NCBI GenBank assembly: GCA_963816955.1 | Contig: CAWFME010000004.1 | Coordinates: forward strand, 558,001 to 622,000 | Direction of reading: 5' to 3' | DNA: 64,000 nucleotides | Source of the DNA: DATFQI01 sp963816955 | GTDB lineage: Bacteria; Actinomycetota; Thermoleophilia; Solirubrobacterales; Solirubrobacteraceae | Part shown: in pieces, positions 39,711 through 47,035 of the stretch | Layout of the letters: each line of letters starts with the position of its first letter | Numbering within the stretch: the first letter of the stretch is position 1 | Notes under the pieces: model-generated | What the model saw: only the letters and a program-made list of their open reading frames with translations | The model's database searches: none | Told to the model about the DNA's origin: nothing | Translations under genes and position numbers: made by a program

Positions 39711-39826
39711 GGAGGACCTGACCCGTATCCCAGGGCCCGTACCAACCGAGCACAAGCGTGGTCTACTCGGGCGACTAGAGCCTGAAGTCCACCACGCACA
39801 ACCGAAAGCCCTGCAAAGCGCAGCAT

Positions 39827-39868
39827 CAGTCCGCGAGTCGCTGGGCTGGACTCCAGCCAGGGAGAGCG
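39827..39868 (+). repeat. Decayed att-like site (tRNA-Arg 3'-end remnant)
   Basis: TCCGC..GTCGCTGG....TCCAGCC.GGG..GCG matches most positions of the 43-bp att repeat, with the T loop altered. It is preceded by AAAGCCCTGCAAAG, as attR at 42403 is by AAAGCCCTGCAAAT. This suggests an older element boundary. Alignment is by eye. Confidence 0.45.
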
Positions 39869-39946
39869 CAAACTCGAGACGCCTTGGCGGGGCCGAGATA
39901 AATCTTGGCTTCAGGTGTTTGCGCCCAGTGCCGATGAGGCACTACA

Positions 39947-39961
39947 GTGGGATCATCCCAC
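39947..39961. promoter_or_regulatory. Palindromic operator over a promoter upstream of the second TA pair
   Basis: GTGGGAT-C-ATCCCAC is a perfect 7+7 inverted repeat. It abuts a -10-like TACAGT (39943-39948) with TTGCGC 18 bases upstream, and lies 32 bases before the antitoxin ATG. Typical of AbrB-type autoregulation. Confidence 0.55.
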
Positions 39962-39992
39962 ATTCCCACAGAGTCCCTTTGGAGGGAGCGCG

Positions 39993-40271
39993 ATGGCGCT
40001 GAAGACGATCGACGAGAAGGGGCGGCTAACACTCGGTCGCGCCTACGCCGGGAAGCTCGTCACCGTCGAGGAGTATGACGACGGCAGGGTGCAGGTGCAG
40101 GTATGCAAGGCCGTGCCGGAGCGCGAGGCTTGGCTGTGGGAGAACCCCACGGCAATCACGAGCGTGCAGCGCGGTCTGATGCAGGCGGAGACAGGCCAGG
40201 TCGATGATGGCCCCGACCTCGAGGCCGCCTTCGCCGAGGCGTCTGAGATCCCGGACGACGACGGGGAGTGA
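39993..40271 (+). CDS. AbrB-like antitoxin of a second toxin-antitoxin pair
   Basis: 92 aa from the ATG at 39993 with GGAGGGAG upstream. The N-terminus ALKTIDEKGRLTLGRAYAGK is the SpoVT/AbrB swapped-hairpin motif (usually KGxxTLPxxxR). An acidic C-terminal half (DDGPDLEAAFAEASEIPDDD) would cover the toxin. It ends overlapping the toxin GTG (GTGA). Confidence 0.7.
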   Translation: MALKTIDEKGRLTLGRAYAGKLVTVEEYDDGRVQVQVCKAVPEREAWLWENPTAITSVQRGLMQAETGQVDDGPDLEAAFAEASEIPDDDGE

Positions 40272-40624
40272 GCTTCAGGCTCGTCTGGGCCAAGGAGGCA
40301 ACCCAGACGTTCAATCGGCTTCAGGAGCAAGCGCGCGCCGTTCCTGCGGCGGGAAACGGCGGCTCTGGGAAACGGCAGAAATCGTCGAAGCAGGCCGGCC
40401 TGTTCAAGCAAGTCGCGAAAGCGATCGAGCACCTCAAGGCCAACCCGCGGCATCCGAGCCTCAACACGCACGAGTACACCAGCCTGACGAACCCGTATGA
40501 CGCAGACGGGAAGGTGTTCGAGGCCTACGCGCAGAACAAGACGCCCGGCGCCTACCGGATTTTCTGGTGCTACGGCCCGGAGAAGGGCGTAATCACGATC
40601 CTCGCGATCACGCCTCATCCTTGA
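40268..40624 (+). CDS. RelE/ParE-like toxin
   Basis: 118 aa from the GTG at 40268. SFRLVWAKEATQTFNRLQEQ is the RelE-like first strand-helix; HPSLNTHEYTSLTNPY, KVFEAYAQNKTPGAYRIFW and VITILAITPHP complete the family pattern (the sheet ends with the usual I-L-x-I-x-P-H). The middle has a Gly/Lys-rich insert. In known systems such toxins cut mRNA on the ribosome or inhibit gyrase. Paired with the AbrB-like gene. Confidence 0.75.
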   Translation: MSFRLVWAKEATQTFNRLQEQARAVPAAGNGGSGKRQKSSKQAGLFKQVAKAIEHLKANPRHPSLNTHEYTSLTNPYDADGKVFEAYAQNKTPGAYRIFWCYGPEKGVITILAITPHP

Positions 40625-40942
40625 GTCAGGCGATGGCTTGCCGGCGGTTCGCTGCCTGAAGCGCCTGCTGGTGCGGGCGTCGACGGTATCTGCGAGCGAA
40701 CGCGCACCTTCGCCGCCCGCCATTGCCGAGGAGCAGCGCAGGAAGTGTGAGGTCACCGGCGGCGCATCTCGGTCCTCTATTGCGTGAACCGTCGCCTCGA
40801 TCGCAACGGCGCAGCAACGTCTCGCGTGAGTCGTGAGGGCGACCGCCAGTCGAAGCGACTGCCGGACGGCCAGCTGGATTCCCACGAGCAGTGGACGCGC
40901 CATGCAGACCACACCCGCACAAGAGAGGAACTCTTGGTGATC
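40625..40942. other. No gene seen between the TA pair and IS3
   Basis: About 320 bases with no convincing frame or RNA. It ends at the IS3 left inverted repeat, with the 3-bp target duplication ATC at 40940-40942. Confidence 0.5.
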
Positions 40943-41011
40943 TGGAGTTCCCCCGGTTTCGTGGACACTTGATCGCTGGGCCGTCTGGCCCGGCAGTGAG
41001 GATCAGTGTTC

Positions 41012-41296
41012 ATGCCTGCGCCGTATCCGTTGGAGTTCCGCCGGGAGGCGGTCGAGCTGCTCAAGCGCAGCGGCAAGTCGGTGCCCGAGCTCGCTCGCGA
41101 GCTCGGGGTCTCGCCGCAGTCGTTGCGTAACTGGGCGCGCCAGATCGACATCGATGAGGGCCGCCGCGACGGCCTGAACAGCGACGAGCGCGAGGAGCTG
41201 CGCCGGCTTCGTCGCGAGAACCGGATCCTCGCCGAAGAGCGCGAGATCTTGAAAAAAGCGGCGGCCTTCTTCGCCAAGGACAGCGGGACCCGGTGA
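41012..41296 (+). CDS. IS3 transposase OrfA
   Basis: 94 aa, DNA-binding partner of the IS3 transposase. PLEFRREAVELLKRSGKSVP and ELARELGVSPQSLRNWARQ form the helix-turn-helix; ELRRLRRENRILAEEREILK is the leucine-zipper-like end leading to KKAAAFFA. In this family orfB is made as a fusion by -1 frameshifting in an A-rich stretch; GAAAAAAG-like TTGAAAAAAGC lies near 41250 in this gene. Confidence 0.92.
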   Translation: MPAPYPLEFRREAVELLKRSGKSVPELARELGVSPQSLRNWARQIDIDEGRRDGLNSDEREELRRLRRENRILAEEREILKKAAAFFAKDSGTR

Positions 41297-42188
41297 CGGT
41301 GTTCGGGTTCATCGCCGCGAAGCGGGCCGAGCACTCCGTCAAGACGATGTGCCGCGTGCTCGAGGTCAGCCGCTCGGGCTTTCACGCCTGGGCGCGGCGC
41401 GCGCCCTCGGCCCGCCAGCGCGAGGACGAGCGGCTGACCGGGCGCATCCGCGAGATCCACCGCGAGAACCGCAAGGGTCTACGGATCGCCGCAGGATCCA
41501 CGCCGAGCTGCGGATGGCCGACGGCGTCAGGGTCGGTCGCAAGCGCGTGGAGCGGCTGATGCGCCAGGCCGCCATCACCGGCATGGTGCGGCGCAAGCGC
41601 GGCCGGACCACGGTCAGCGTGCCCGGCGTCCGGGTCTGCGAGGACCTCGTCGACCGCGCGTTCCTCGCGGCGGCGCCTGACCGGCTGTGGGTCGCCGACA
41701 TCACCTACCTCAGAACCTGGGAGGGCTGGCTGTACCTCGTCGCCGTTCAGGACGTCTACAGCCGCCGGATCGTCGGCTGGAGCATGGCCGATCACATGCG
41801 CGCCGAGCTGGTCACCGACGCGCTGCAGATGGCGCTCGCGCAGCGCCGGCCGGCCCCGGGGCTGATCTGGCACTCAGACCAGGGCAGCCAGTTCGTCTCG
41901 CTCGCCTTCGGCCAGCAGGCCCGCGCCGCCGGCATCGCGCAATCGATGGGATCACGCGGCGACTGCTACGACAACGCCGTCGCCGAGAGCTTCTTCGCGA
42001 CCCTCAAGAAAGAGCTCATCCACGGCCGCAGCTGGCCATCCAAGGCCGAGCTGCGCAGCGAGGTCTTCGAGTACATCGAGGTCTTCTACAACCGCCGCCG
42101 CCGGCACTCCACGCTCGGCTTTCTCTCCCCCGCGCAGTTCGAGACGATCACCCACCATCATCATCTAGAAGAACGGCAACCCGCCTAA
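41293..42188 (+). CDS. IS3 transposase OrfB, DDE integrase (two insertions near 41475 and 41493)
   Basis: About 297 aa when corrected. The HTH_21 part reads CRVLEVSRSGFHAWARR. Removing one G near 41475 and one C near 41493 restores KVYGSPRIHAELR, the standard family motif. Catalytic triad: Asp in LWVADITYLRTWEGW, Asp in WHSDQGSQFVS, Glu in NAVAESFFATLKKELIH. It ends RRRHSTLGFLSPAQFE as normal. The element is probably intact in reality. Confidence 0.9.
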
Positions 42189-42224
42189 ACCGCCCGTGTC
42201 CACCGAAGCGGGGGAACTCCAATC

Positions 42225-42361
42225 GGCGCAGACGCCTGCCGGTGATCGTCGAGCGATTAGAGCGGCTGAGCGCTGAGCTTGGAGAGGCAGGACTTGTGTC
42301 GCAGGCCGCGTCTCCAACTCAGCACAAGTGTGGTCAACTCAGAGCAACTCAGAGCATGTAG
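42225..42361 (+). pseudogene. 3' fragment of an RHH-type gene cut by IS3
   Basis: LPVIVERLERLSAELGEAG matches the end of the RHH-type protein at 39387-39710 (RAVIVDRLERLS). Downstream bases GCACAAGTGTGGTCAACTC match GCACAAGCGTGGTCTACTC after that gene. So a second copy of the same island end exists here, with its 5' part lost. Confidence 0.5.
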
Positions 42362-42402
42362 ACTCGCCGTATGCAGCCTAAAAAGCCCTGCAAATGCAGG
42401 CC

Positions 42403-42445
42403 ACTTCTAATCCGCAGGTCGCTGGTTCGAATCCAGCCGGGGGCG
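42403..42445 (+). repeat. attR: 43-bp direct repeat (displaced tRNA-Arg 3' end)
   Basis: Identical to 31857-31899. Only the 3' half of the tRNA is here, with no 5' acceptor strand or D arm, so it is not a second tRNA gene. It sets the right boundary of the island. Confidence 0.93.
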
Positions 42446-42743
42446 CTGAAGCCGGACGCGCGTTTGTCCTGCAATACGCACGCGAAAGGCGTGCTCGCCC
42501 TGGCTAGGCAAGGCATAACTCGATTCGCCGGTACCGCTTGCTGGTACCACCTTTGCGCTCGACGCCGACAGGTCGTGAGCCGAAAACGTGTGGGCCCACG
42601 CCGCACCGACGGGCGCTCCGCGGCTGTCGACGGCCGACAGACAGGCACCTTGGCAGACCGGCGAACTCGCCTTCAGGCCGTCTCGGGCTCGCTAACTCGC
42701 CTCAGCCGGCGACGGCTACCACCGCTCCGGCTCTACACGGCGC
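42446..42743. other. Intergenic stretch after attR, no gene seen
   Basis: About 300 bases outside the island. A GGTACC-N7-GGTACC hairpin lies near 42530. No frame resembles a protein. Confidence 0.4.
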
Positions 42744-42857
42744 TCAGCAGCAGAACGGGATCACCAGCGCCAGGCACACCAACCCGACGGGAATGCCGAT
42801 CAGGACGCCTACCGCATCGTCGACGAGACGGGAGCGGCGCGCAGACGTGGTTCGCAT
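42744..42857 (-). CDS. Possible 37-aa single-span membrane peptide
   Basis: MRTTSARRSRLVDD then a hydrophobic segment GVLIGIPVGLVCLALVIPF ending CC. The basic N-terminus and one span are protein-like, but there is no clear RBS. It diverges from the sulfite dehydrogenase gene by 84 bp. Confidence 0.3.
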   Translation of the reverse strand: MRTTSARRSRLVDDAVGVLIGIPVGLVCLALVIPFCC

Positions 42858-42941
42858 GCCCGGGAGCGTACAACCTCTGGTTTGCGCGGTTGAACCGCCG
42901 GGGTAGCTGGCGCATCGAAGCGCCTCGCGCGGTGATCCGCC

Positions 42942-44132
42942 ATGACCCCCGACCCCTCGATCAACCGACGTCAGCTGCTCGCCCTCGGGGCCGGGCTTGC
43001 CGCCGGAGCGCTCGGCGCGGGCGCCGGCCTGCGATCCGCGGGCGCCGCGGCGGGAGGTGGCCGGGCCCTTCCCGGGACGCCCTTCCCGCTCGTCGCGCTT
43101 GAGGGCAAGGCGCCGCTCGGGCAGGTCTACGACCATCCGCCCAACTACGAGACGCCCACGACGCGGCTGATCGGTACGCGCAACCCCCCGTTCACCGACG
43201 CCGAGGACTACTACGTCCGCTATCGCGAGGCCGACGTCTACCGCGTCGATCCCGCCCGCTTCCGCGTACGCGTCGGCGGCGAGGCGGCGTCGCGGCAGAT
43301 CGACCTGACCCTGGACGACCTGCGGGCCCTCCCGTCCGAGCGGGTCGGCACCGTCGGCGCGTGCTCCGGCCTCGGGCGCGGGCTCGTGCGCCCGCTCGTA
43401 CCCGGCCTGCCCTGGACGAAGGGGGACGTGTCGTGCGGCGAGTGGACCGGGGTGCCGCTCGCCGAGGTGCTGCGCGAGGCCGGCGCCGCGCCCGACGCGA
43501 GCGTGGTCGCGTTCCGCGGCGGGCGGACGATCGCGACGACCAAGCGCGACTACTGGCGCCACTGGGCGCTCAAGGAGATCCTCGAGCGCGGCGCGATGCT
43601 CGCCTACGAGCTCAACGGCGAGCCGCTGCCGGTCTACAACGGGTTCCCGCTGCGCCTGGTGGTTCCCGGGACCTACGCGCCGGGCTGGGTCAAGCAGATC
43701 GTCGAGGTCGACATCCGTCGCACACCGCATCCCCGGGACTGGCGCGGCAAGGAACCCAGCATGCCGCCGCTGAAGCCGATGTCGCTGATCACGGAACCGG
43801 CGGACGGGACCCGCGTGGCGGCCGGTGCGGCGGTCGACGTGCGCGGTGTGGCGTGGGATGGCGGGCAGGGGATCCGCCGCGTCGAGCTCAGCACGGACGA
43901 CGGGCGCTCGTGGACCGAGGCGCGGCTCGAGCACCCGCACGGGCGCTACGTGTGGCGGATCTTCCACGCGAAGGTGCGAGCGCCGTCGAGCGGGCAGCGC
44001 TGGGTGCTCAGCCGCACCACCTCGGTCGACGGCGAGACGCAGCCCATGGACATCCCCAAGGACGTCCTCGCCGACCAGGTCCGCCAGAACAACGCCGTCC
44101 GGACCTTCGGGGCCGTCCTGGACGTGCGCTGA
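42942..44132 (+). CDS. Molybdopterin-dependent sulfite dehydrogenase (SorA/SoxC-like)
   Basis: A 396-aa exported oxidoreductase of the sulfite oxidase family. Tat signal INRRQLLALGAGLAAGAL at the N-terminus. Mo-binding Cys in TVGACSGLGRG (about 140), then SCGEWTGVPLAEVL, RHWALKEILERGAMLAYELN and GFPLRLVVPGTYAPGWVK, the MPT-binding signature. A C-terminal dimerisation/Ig-like domain (about 285-396) starts SLITEPADGTRV. It is followed two bases later by a cytochrome c, as in SorAB, which oxidises sulfite to sulfate in the periplasm. SoxC-like sulfur dehydrogenase is the alternative. Confidence 0.87.
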   Translation: MTPDPSINRRQLLALGAGLAAGALGAGAGLRSAGAAAGGGRALPGTPFPLVALEGKAPLGQVYDHPPNYETPTTRLIGTRNPPFTDAEDYYVRYREADVYRVDPARFRVRVGGEAASRQIDLTLDDLRALPSERVGTVGACSGLGRGLVRPLVPGLPWTKGDVSCGEWTGVPLAEVLREAGAAPDASVVAFRGGRTIATTKRDYWRHWALKEILERGAMLAYELNGEPLPVYNGFPLRLVVPGTYAPGWVKQIVEVDIRRTPHPRDWRGKEPSMPPLKPMSLITEPADGTRVAAGAAVDVRGVAWDGGQGIRRVELSTDDGRSWTEARLEHPHGRYVWRIFHAKVRAPSSGQRWVLSRTTSVDGETQPMDIPKDVLADQVRQNNAVRTFGAVLDVR

Positions 44133-44134
44133 GC

Positions 44135-44551
44135 ATGTCGGGCATCACTCGCGCCGCACTGGCCATCGGGGCCCTGCTCATGCTCACGATCGCCGCGATG
44201 GTCTGGATCGCCCGGCCTCCGGACTCGCGCGACACGGAGCCGCGCGCCGAGCTCGTCGATCTCGGTGCCGCCATGGACCTCCCCGACGCGCGCGGCCTCG
44301 CCCTGCGCCCGGGCAAGGACCGCTGGCTGGTCGAGAACTCGTGCACCACCTGCCACTCGCTGGCTCCCATCGTCCGCCACGACGGCTTCTCCAAGCGGGT
44401 CTGGGGTGAGGAGGTGCGCAAGATGATCGACTCCTACGGCGCCCCGATCGAGGACGATGCCGCGCGCCGCATCACCGCGTACCTGCGGCGCCACTACTCC
44501 GCGCCGCCGCCACCCGCGGCGGGGACGAGCAGCGCGCCGGGGACCCGCTGA
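44135..44551 (+). CDS. Membrane-anchored c-type cytochrome (SorB-like)
   Basis: 138 aa. N-terminal uncleaved membrane anchor (ALAIGALLMLTIAAMVWIA), then a single cytochrome c domain with CTTCH (about 70-74) and the Met candidate in VRKMIDSYGAPI. A short Pro/Ala/Ser tail ends the protein. Two bases after the SorA-like gene, so it is its direct electron acceptor; electrons can pass to the oxidases encoded at 1-15 kb. Confidence 0.88.
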   Translation: MSGITRAALAIGALLMLTIAAMVWIARPPDSRDTEPRAELVDLGAAMDLPDARGLALRPGKDRWLVENSCTTCHSLAPIVRHDGFSKRVWGEEVRKMIDSYGAPIEDDAARRITAYLRRHYSAPPPPAAGTSSAPGTR

Positions 44552-44636
44552 GCGTCGTGCCCATGGTCGCGGCTAGCGCCTGCCCTGCTCGGTGATCTTG
44601 CGTGTCTCTCGCTGGACGGGGTCCTCGGCCGGTGCT

Positions 44637-45148
44637 TCGACCCGCGGCGGGTGCGGGCCGACCTCGGACGCGAATCGCCGCTCGCGCGGGCGTCGGCGTG
44701 GGCACCGTCTACCGCCACTTCCCCTCGCTCGACCAGCCCATCCCCCGCCTGCGGCGAGATCTCGATCCACGGCGCCCTGCCGGACCGCGCGCAGGCACCC
44801 GCCCTCTTCGCCGGCCTCGACACCCCTGAAGAGCGCGCGTCGAGCGCCCGCTGGGCGCGGCGTTGGCGATCTACGACCGCGGGGCACCCGAGCTGCGGGC
44901 CGTCCGCACGCGCCCGACGTCCACCCACGGGGCGCCGAGGAGGCAGGTGCTCGAGGCCTCGCTCTCGGCCCTGATCGAGGCGGCCCGGGATCGTACCCGC
45001 GGAGCGACCGGTTGCTCGCGCGATGATTGACCTCGGCACCTGGCAGGCCTTCCGCGAGCGACCAGGGGCTCGGCCCAGGAGGCCGTCGGCGCCGTCAGCC
45101 GACTGCTCGCGGGCGTGGTGGCCGGCTCGGGCCCGGGCCCGGCCTGAG
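44637..45148 (+). pseudogene. TetR-family regulator remnant
   Basis: Pieces in three frames: RVRADLGRESPLAR, RAGVGVGTVYRHFPSLDQ (the TetR recognition helix), AIYDRGAPELRAVRTR, APRRQVLEASLSALIEAA and AVSRLLAGVVAGSGPGP up to a TGA at 45146-45148. Helices 1-2 of the DNA-binding domain are largely missing, so more than simple indels is involved; this is a real pseudogene or a badly damaged read. Confidence 0.65.
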
Positions 45149-45177
45149 CGGCCGTCGCCTGCGGACCGCGCGTGAGC

Positions 45178-45522
45178 TCAGGCGCGCGCTTCTTGCACGA
45201 GCGCAGCGAGCTCGTCGGCCTGGCGGGCGAGGCCACCGCAGACGTGCTCGCAGAGCTCGAGCACGCCCTCGTCGGCGATCGCGTAGCGCACGAAGTTGCC
45301 CTCCTTGCGCCGCGCGAGCATGTCGGCCTGGTGGAGCACGCCCAGGTGCTTCGAGATGTTCTGCTGCGTCGTGTTGCCGAGCGCGAGGGTGAGCTCCTGT
45401 ACCGACGCCTCGCCCGAGCGAAGCTGGTCGAGCAGCCGGATCCGGGTCGGGTCGCCGAGCACCCTGAAGCGCTGCGCGATGACCTCGGCGAGCTCGCTCG
45501 GAACAGGATGCGGAAGCGCCAT
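45178..45522 (-). CDS. ArsR-family transcription repressor
   Basis: 114 aa winged helix. RFRVLGDPTRIRLLDQLRSG, then recognition helix TTQQNISKHLGVLHQADML, and wing RRKEGNFVRYAI. A Cys pair at 91 and 95 (LELCEHVCGGL) could sense thiols, persulfide or metal; the two-Cys layout of BigR/SqrR is not matched. A TAGAAT box nine bases before the ATG suggests a leaderless message. It is divergent from the persulfide/rhodanese operon and is its likely regulator by position. Confidence 0.88.
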   Translation of the reverse strand: MALPHPVPSELAEVIAQRFRVLGDPTRIRLLDQLRSGEASVQELTLALGNTTQQNISKHLGVLHQADMLARRKEGNFVRYAIADEGVLELCEHVCGGLARQADELAALVQEARA

Positions 45523-45981
45523 AGCACACGGATTCTAGTCACGGGAACCGCGGTCGTCCCGAGGGTTGCGCCAAGAGCGGTGAAGCTGACAGCGAGGGAG
45601 CGGCGATGGGCGTCGCCGTGCCAGGCGGTACGGGCTCAGCCGGAGCCTTCCGATCAGATGCGGGCGCGGTTCATCTTGAGCGGTGCGGCGTCGAAAGCGG
45701 GTTCACTACTGTGCATGCAGCGATCGGCACCGTTCCGTGAGAGCCGATCAGGCGGAGGAGGATCCGGTACTCGTGCACGACCTGATGGACACCAAGCGCG
45801 ACGAGGACCGGACTTCGGGGCGCGGTCGGCCCGCCGTGCCGAAGGGTCGGGCCTAGCGGCGTGGGCTTGTCTCGGCTGCGCCGCAGGAGGACACGCGCGC
45901 ACGACGGCGCGGCGGCGCCGTGGGTGCCGCCGTGGGAGGAGGTGGCACGGCTCCACGAGGAGCCAGGGCATCGAGTCGCGC
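45523..45981. other. Mostly noncoding or damaged upstream part of the next gene
   Basis: Starts with the ArsR promoter. From about 45861 one frame reads AAPWVPPWEEVARLHEEPG, which could be the true N-terminal part of the next protein in another frame, with a shift near 45968. A short open frame at 45606 is not convincing. Confidence 0.4.
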
Positions 45982-46980
45982 GTGCTCCTGTTCGCCGCGG
46001 AGCGGTACGCCAACGACGTCGAGCGGGTGCCGGGCGAGGACGAGGGCCGGACGGTCTGTCATGCGATCGGGCTCGGGTTCGCGGTACGAGCGGTGGAGGA
46101 GAAAGCGGGCCGCGCGGCGCCGGTGCCGCTCGGGATGGCGCCACCGTCGTTCACGGATCCCGCGGGAGAGATCGGCGATCTGGCCGCGCGGCTCTCCGCG
46201 CCGGACGGCATGCGGCTCGAGGCGGAGCCGGGCGTGCTCGCGGATCTCTTCGCGCCGGGCTTCGCGGTCTGGCAGGACCTGTCCGAGCGTTGCCGGCGAG
46301 CCGCCGCGTCGGCGTCGCTGAACCGGCGCCGGGCGCTGCACGAGCAGAGCGGGCAGGCCGACCGCGGGGCGTTCCCCGCGCTCGTGGACTACGAGCGCGC
46401 GATCAGGTTCGGCTATCTCGTCGCCTGCTTCGAGACTGCAGCGGCTCCGCCGCGCGCCACGCCGGGGTGGCGCGTCGACGCGCTCGAGCGCGTCGACGCG
46501 CTGCTGGCGCGCGGGGCGGAGCTCTACGCGCTACGCGACACCGAGGTGGCGCTCGTGGTCGGCGCGGTCCACGGCACGGGCCTCGAGTCGGCCTCCGAGG
46601 AGGACAAGGACCCGGTAATCTCGGCCGCCCGGGCGGGGTTCGCCCTGCGCGTCGCGGAGGAGGAGCAGGACGGCGGCGCCGAGCGCAAGCTCCCCGAGCT
46701 GACCGATTCCCTGGCGCTCGCGCAGGCGCGCGATCCGAGGCTGATGCACTGGGACGCCGCCCAGGCGCTGGCCTGGGAGATCGTCGACGGCGACGCCGAC
46801 CTTCCCGTCCCGGCGGGTCACGCCGGGGCGATGGACCGGATCGTCGCCGCGCTCGCCGCCGGCGAGCCGGAGCTCATCGGCCGCGCCTGCCGCTTCGGCT
46901 ACGCGCTCCGCTGCGCGGAGGGATCGCTGCCCCACGACCCCGCGCGCCGTCTGCGTGACGATGTGACGCCTCCCGGGTAG
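45982..46980 (+). CDS. Unknown helical repeat protein (possible upstream frameshift)
   Basis: 332 aa from a GTG at 45982. No family recognised. Four spaced copies of a motif appear: GLGFAVRAVEEKAG (about 29-42), FGYLVACFET (about 147), AGFALRVAEEEQDG (about 226-239) and FGYALRCAEGSLP (about 308-320). The two halves look like a duplication of about 165-190 residues. Predominantly helical and soluble, with no signal or membrane span. It lies between the ArsR gene and the persulfide dioxygenase, 55 bp upstream on the same strand, so a link to sulfur metabolism is possible but unproven. Confidence 0.6.
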   Translation: MLLFAAERYANDVERVPGEDEGRTVCHAIGLGFAVRAVEEKAGRAAPVPLGMAPPSFTDPAGEIGDLAARLSAPDGMRLEAEPGVLADLFAPGFAVWQDLSERCRRAAASASLNRRRALHEQSGQADRGAFPALVDYERAIRFGYLVACFETAAAPPRATPGWRVDALERVDALLARGAELYALRDTEVALVVGAVHGTGLESASEEDKDPVISAARAGFALRVAEEEQDGGAERKLPELTDSLALAQARDPRLMHWDAAQALAWEIVDGDADLPVPAGHAGAMDRIVAALAAGEPELIGRACRFGYALRCAEGSLPHDPARRLRDDVTPPG

Positions 46981-47035
46981 GCCAACCGGTAGCTTGTGTA
47001 GTTGCACGGCTGGACTCGACAGGAGGAGAGACCTG

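Larger units (their letters stand above)
40943..42221 (+). mobile_element. IS3-family insertion sequence, 1279 bp
   Basis: Terminal inverted repeats of 26 bp at 40943-40968 and 42196-42221 agree at 23 of 26 positions and begin TGGAGTTCCCCCG. The direct repeat ATC flanks both sides (40940-40942, 42222-42224). It holds orfA and orfB in the usual overlapping arrangement. Confidence 0.93.

Noticed and set aside
42403..42445. Second tRNA-Arg gene
   Set aside because: Only the 3' half is present; no 5' acceptor strand, D arm or anticodon 5' stem. It is the attR repeat.
31826..42445. Prophage
   Set aside because: No capsid, terminase, portal or tail genes; only an integrase and small cargo, so a genomic island fits better.
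45606..45740. Short open frame of about 44 residues downstream of the ArsR promoter
   Set aside because: No RBS, no family resemblance, in a damaged region.
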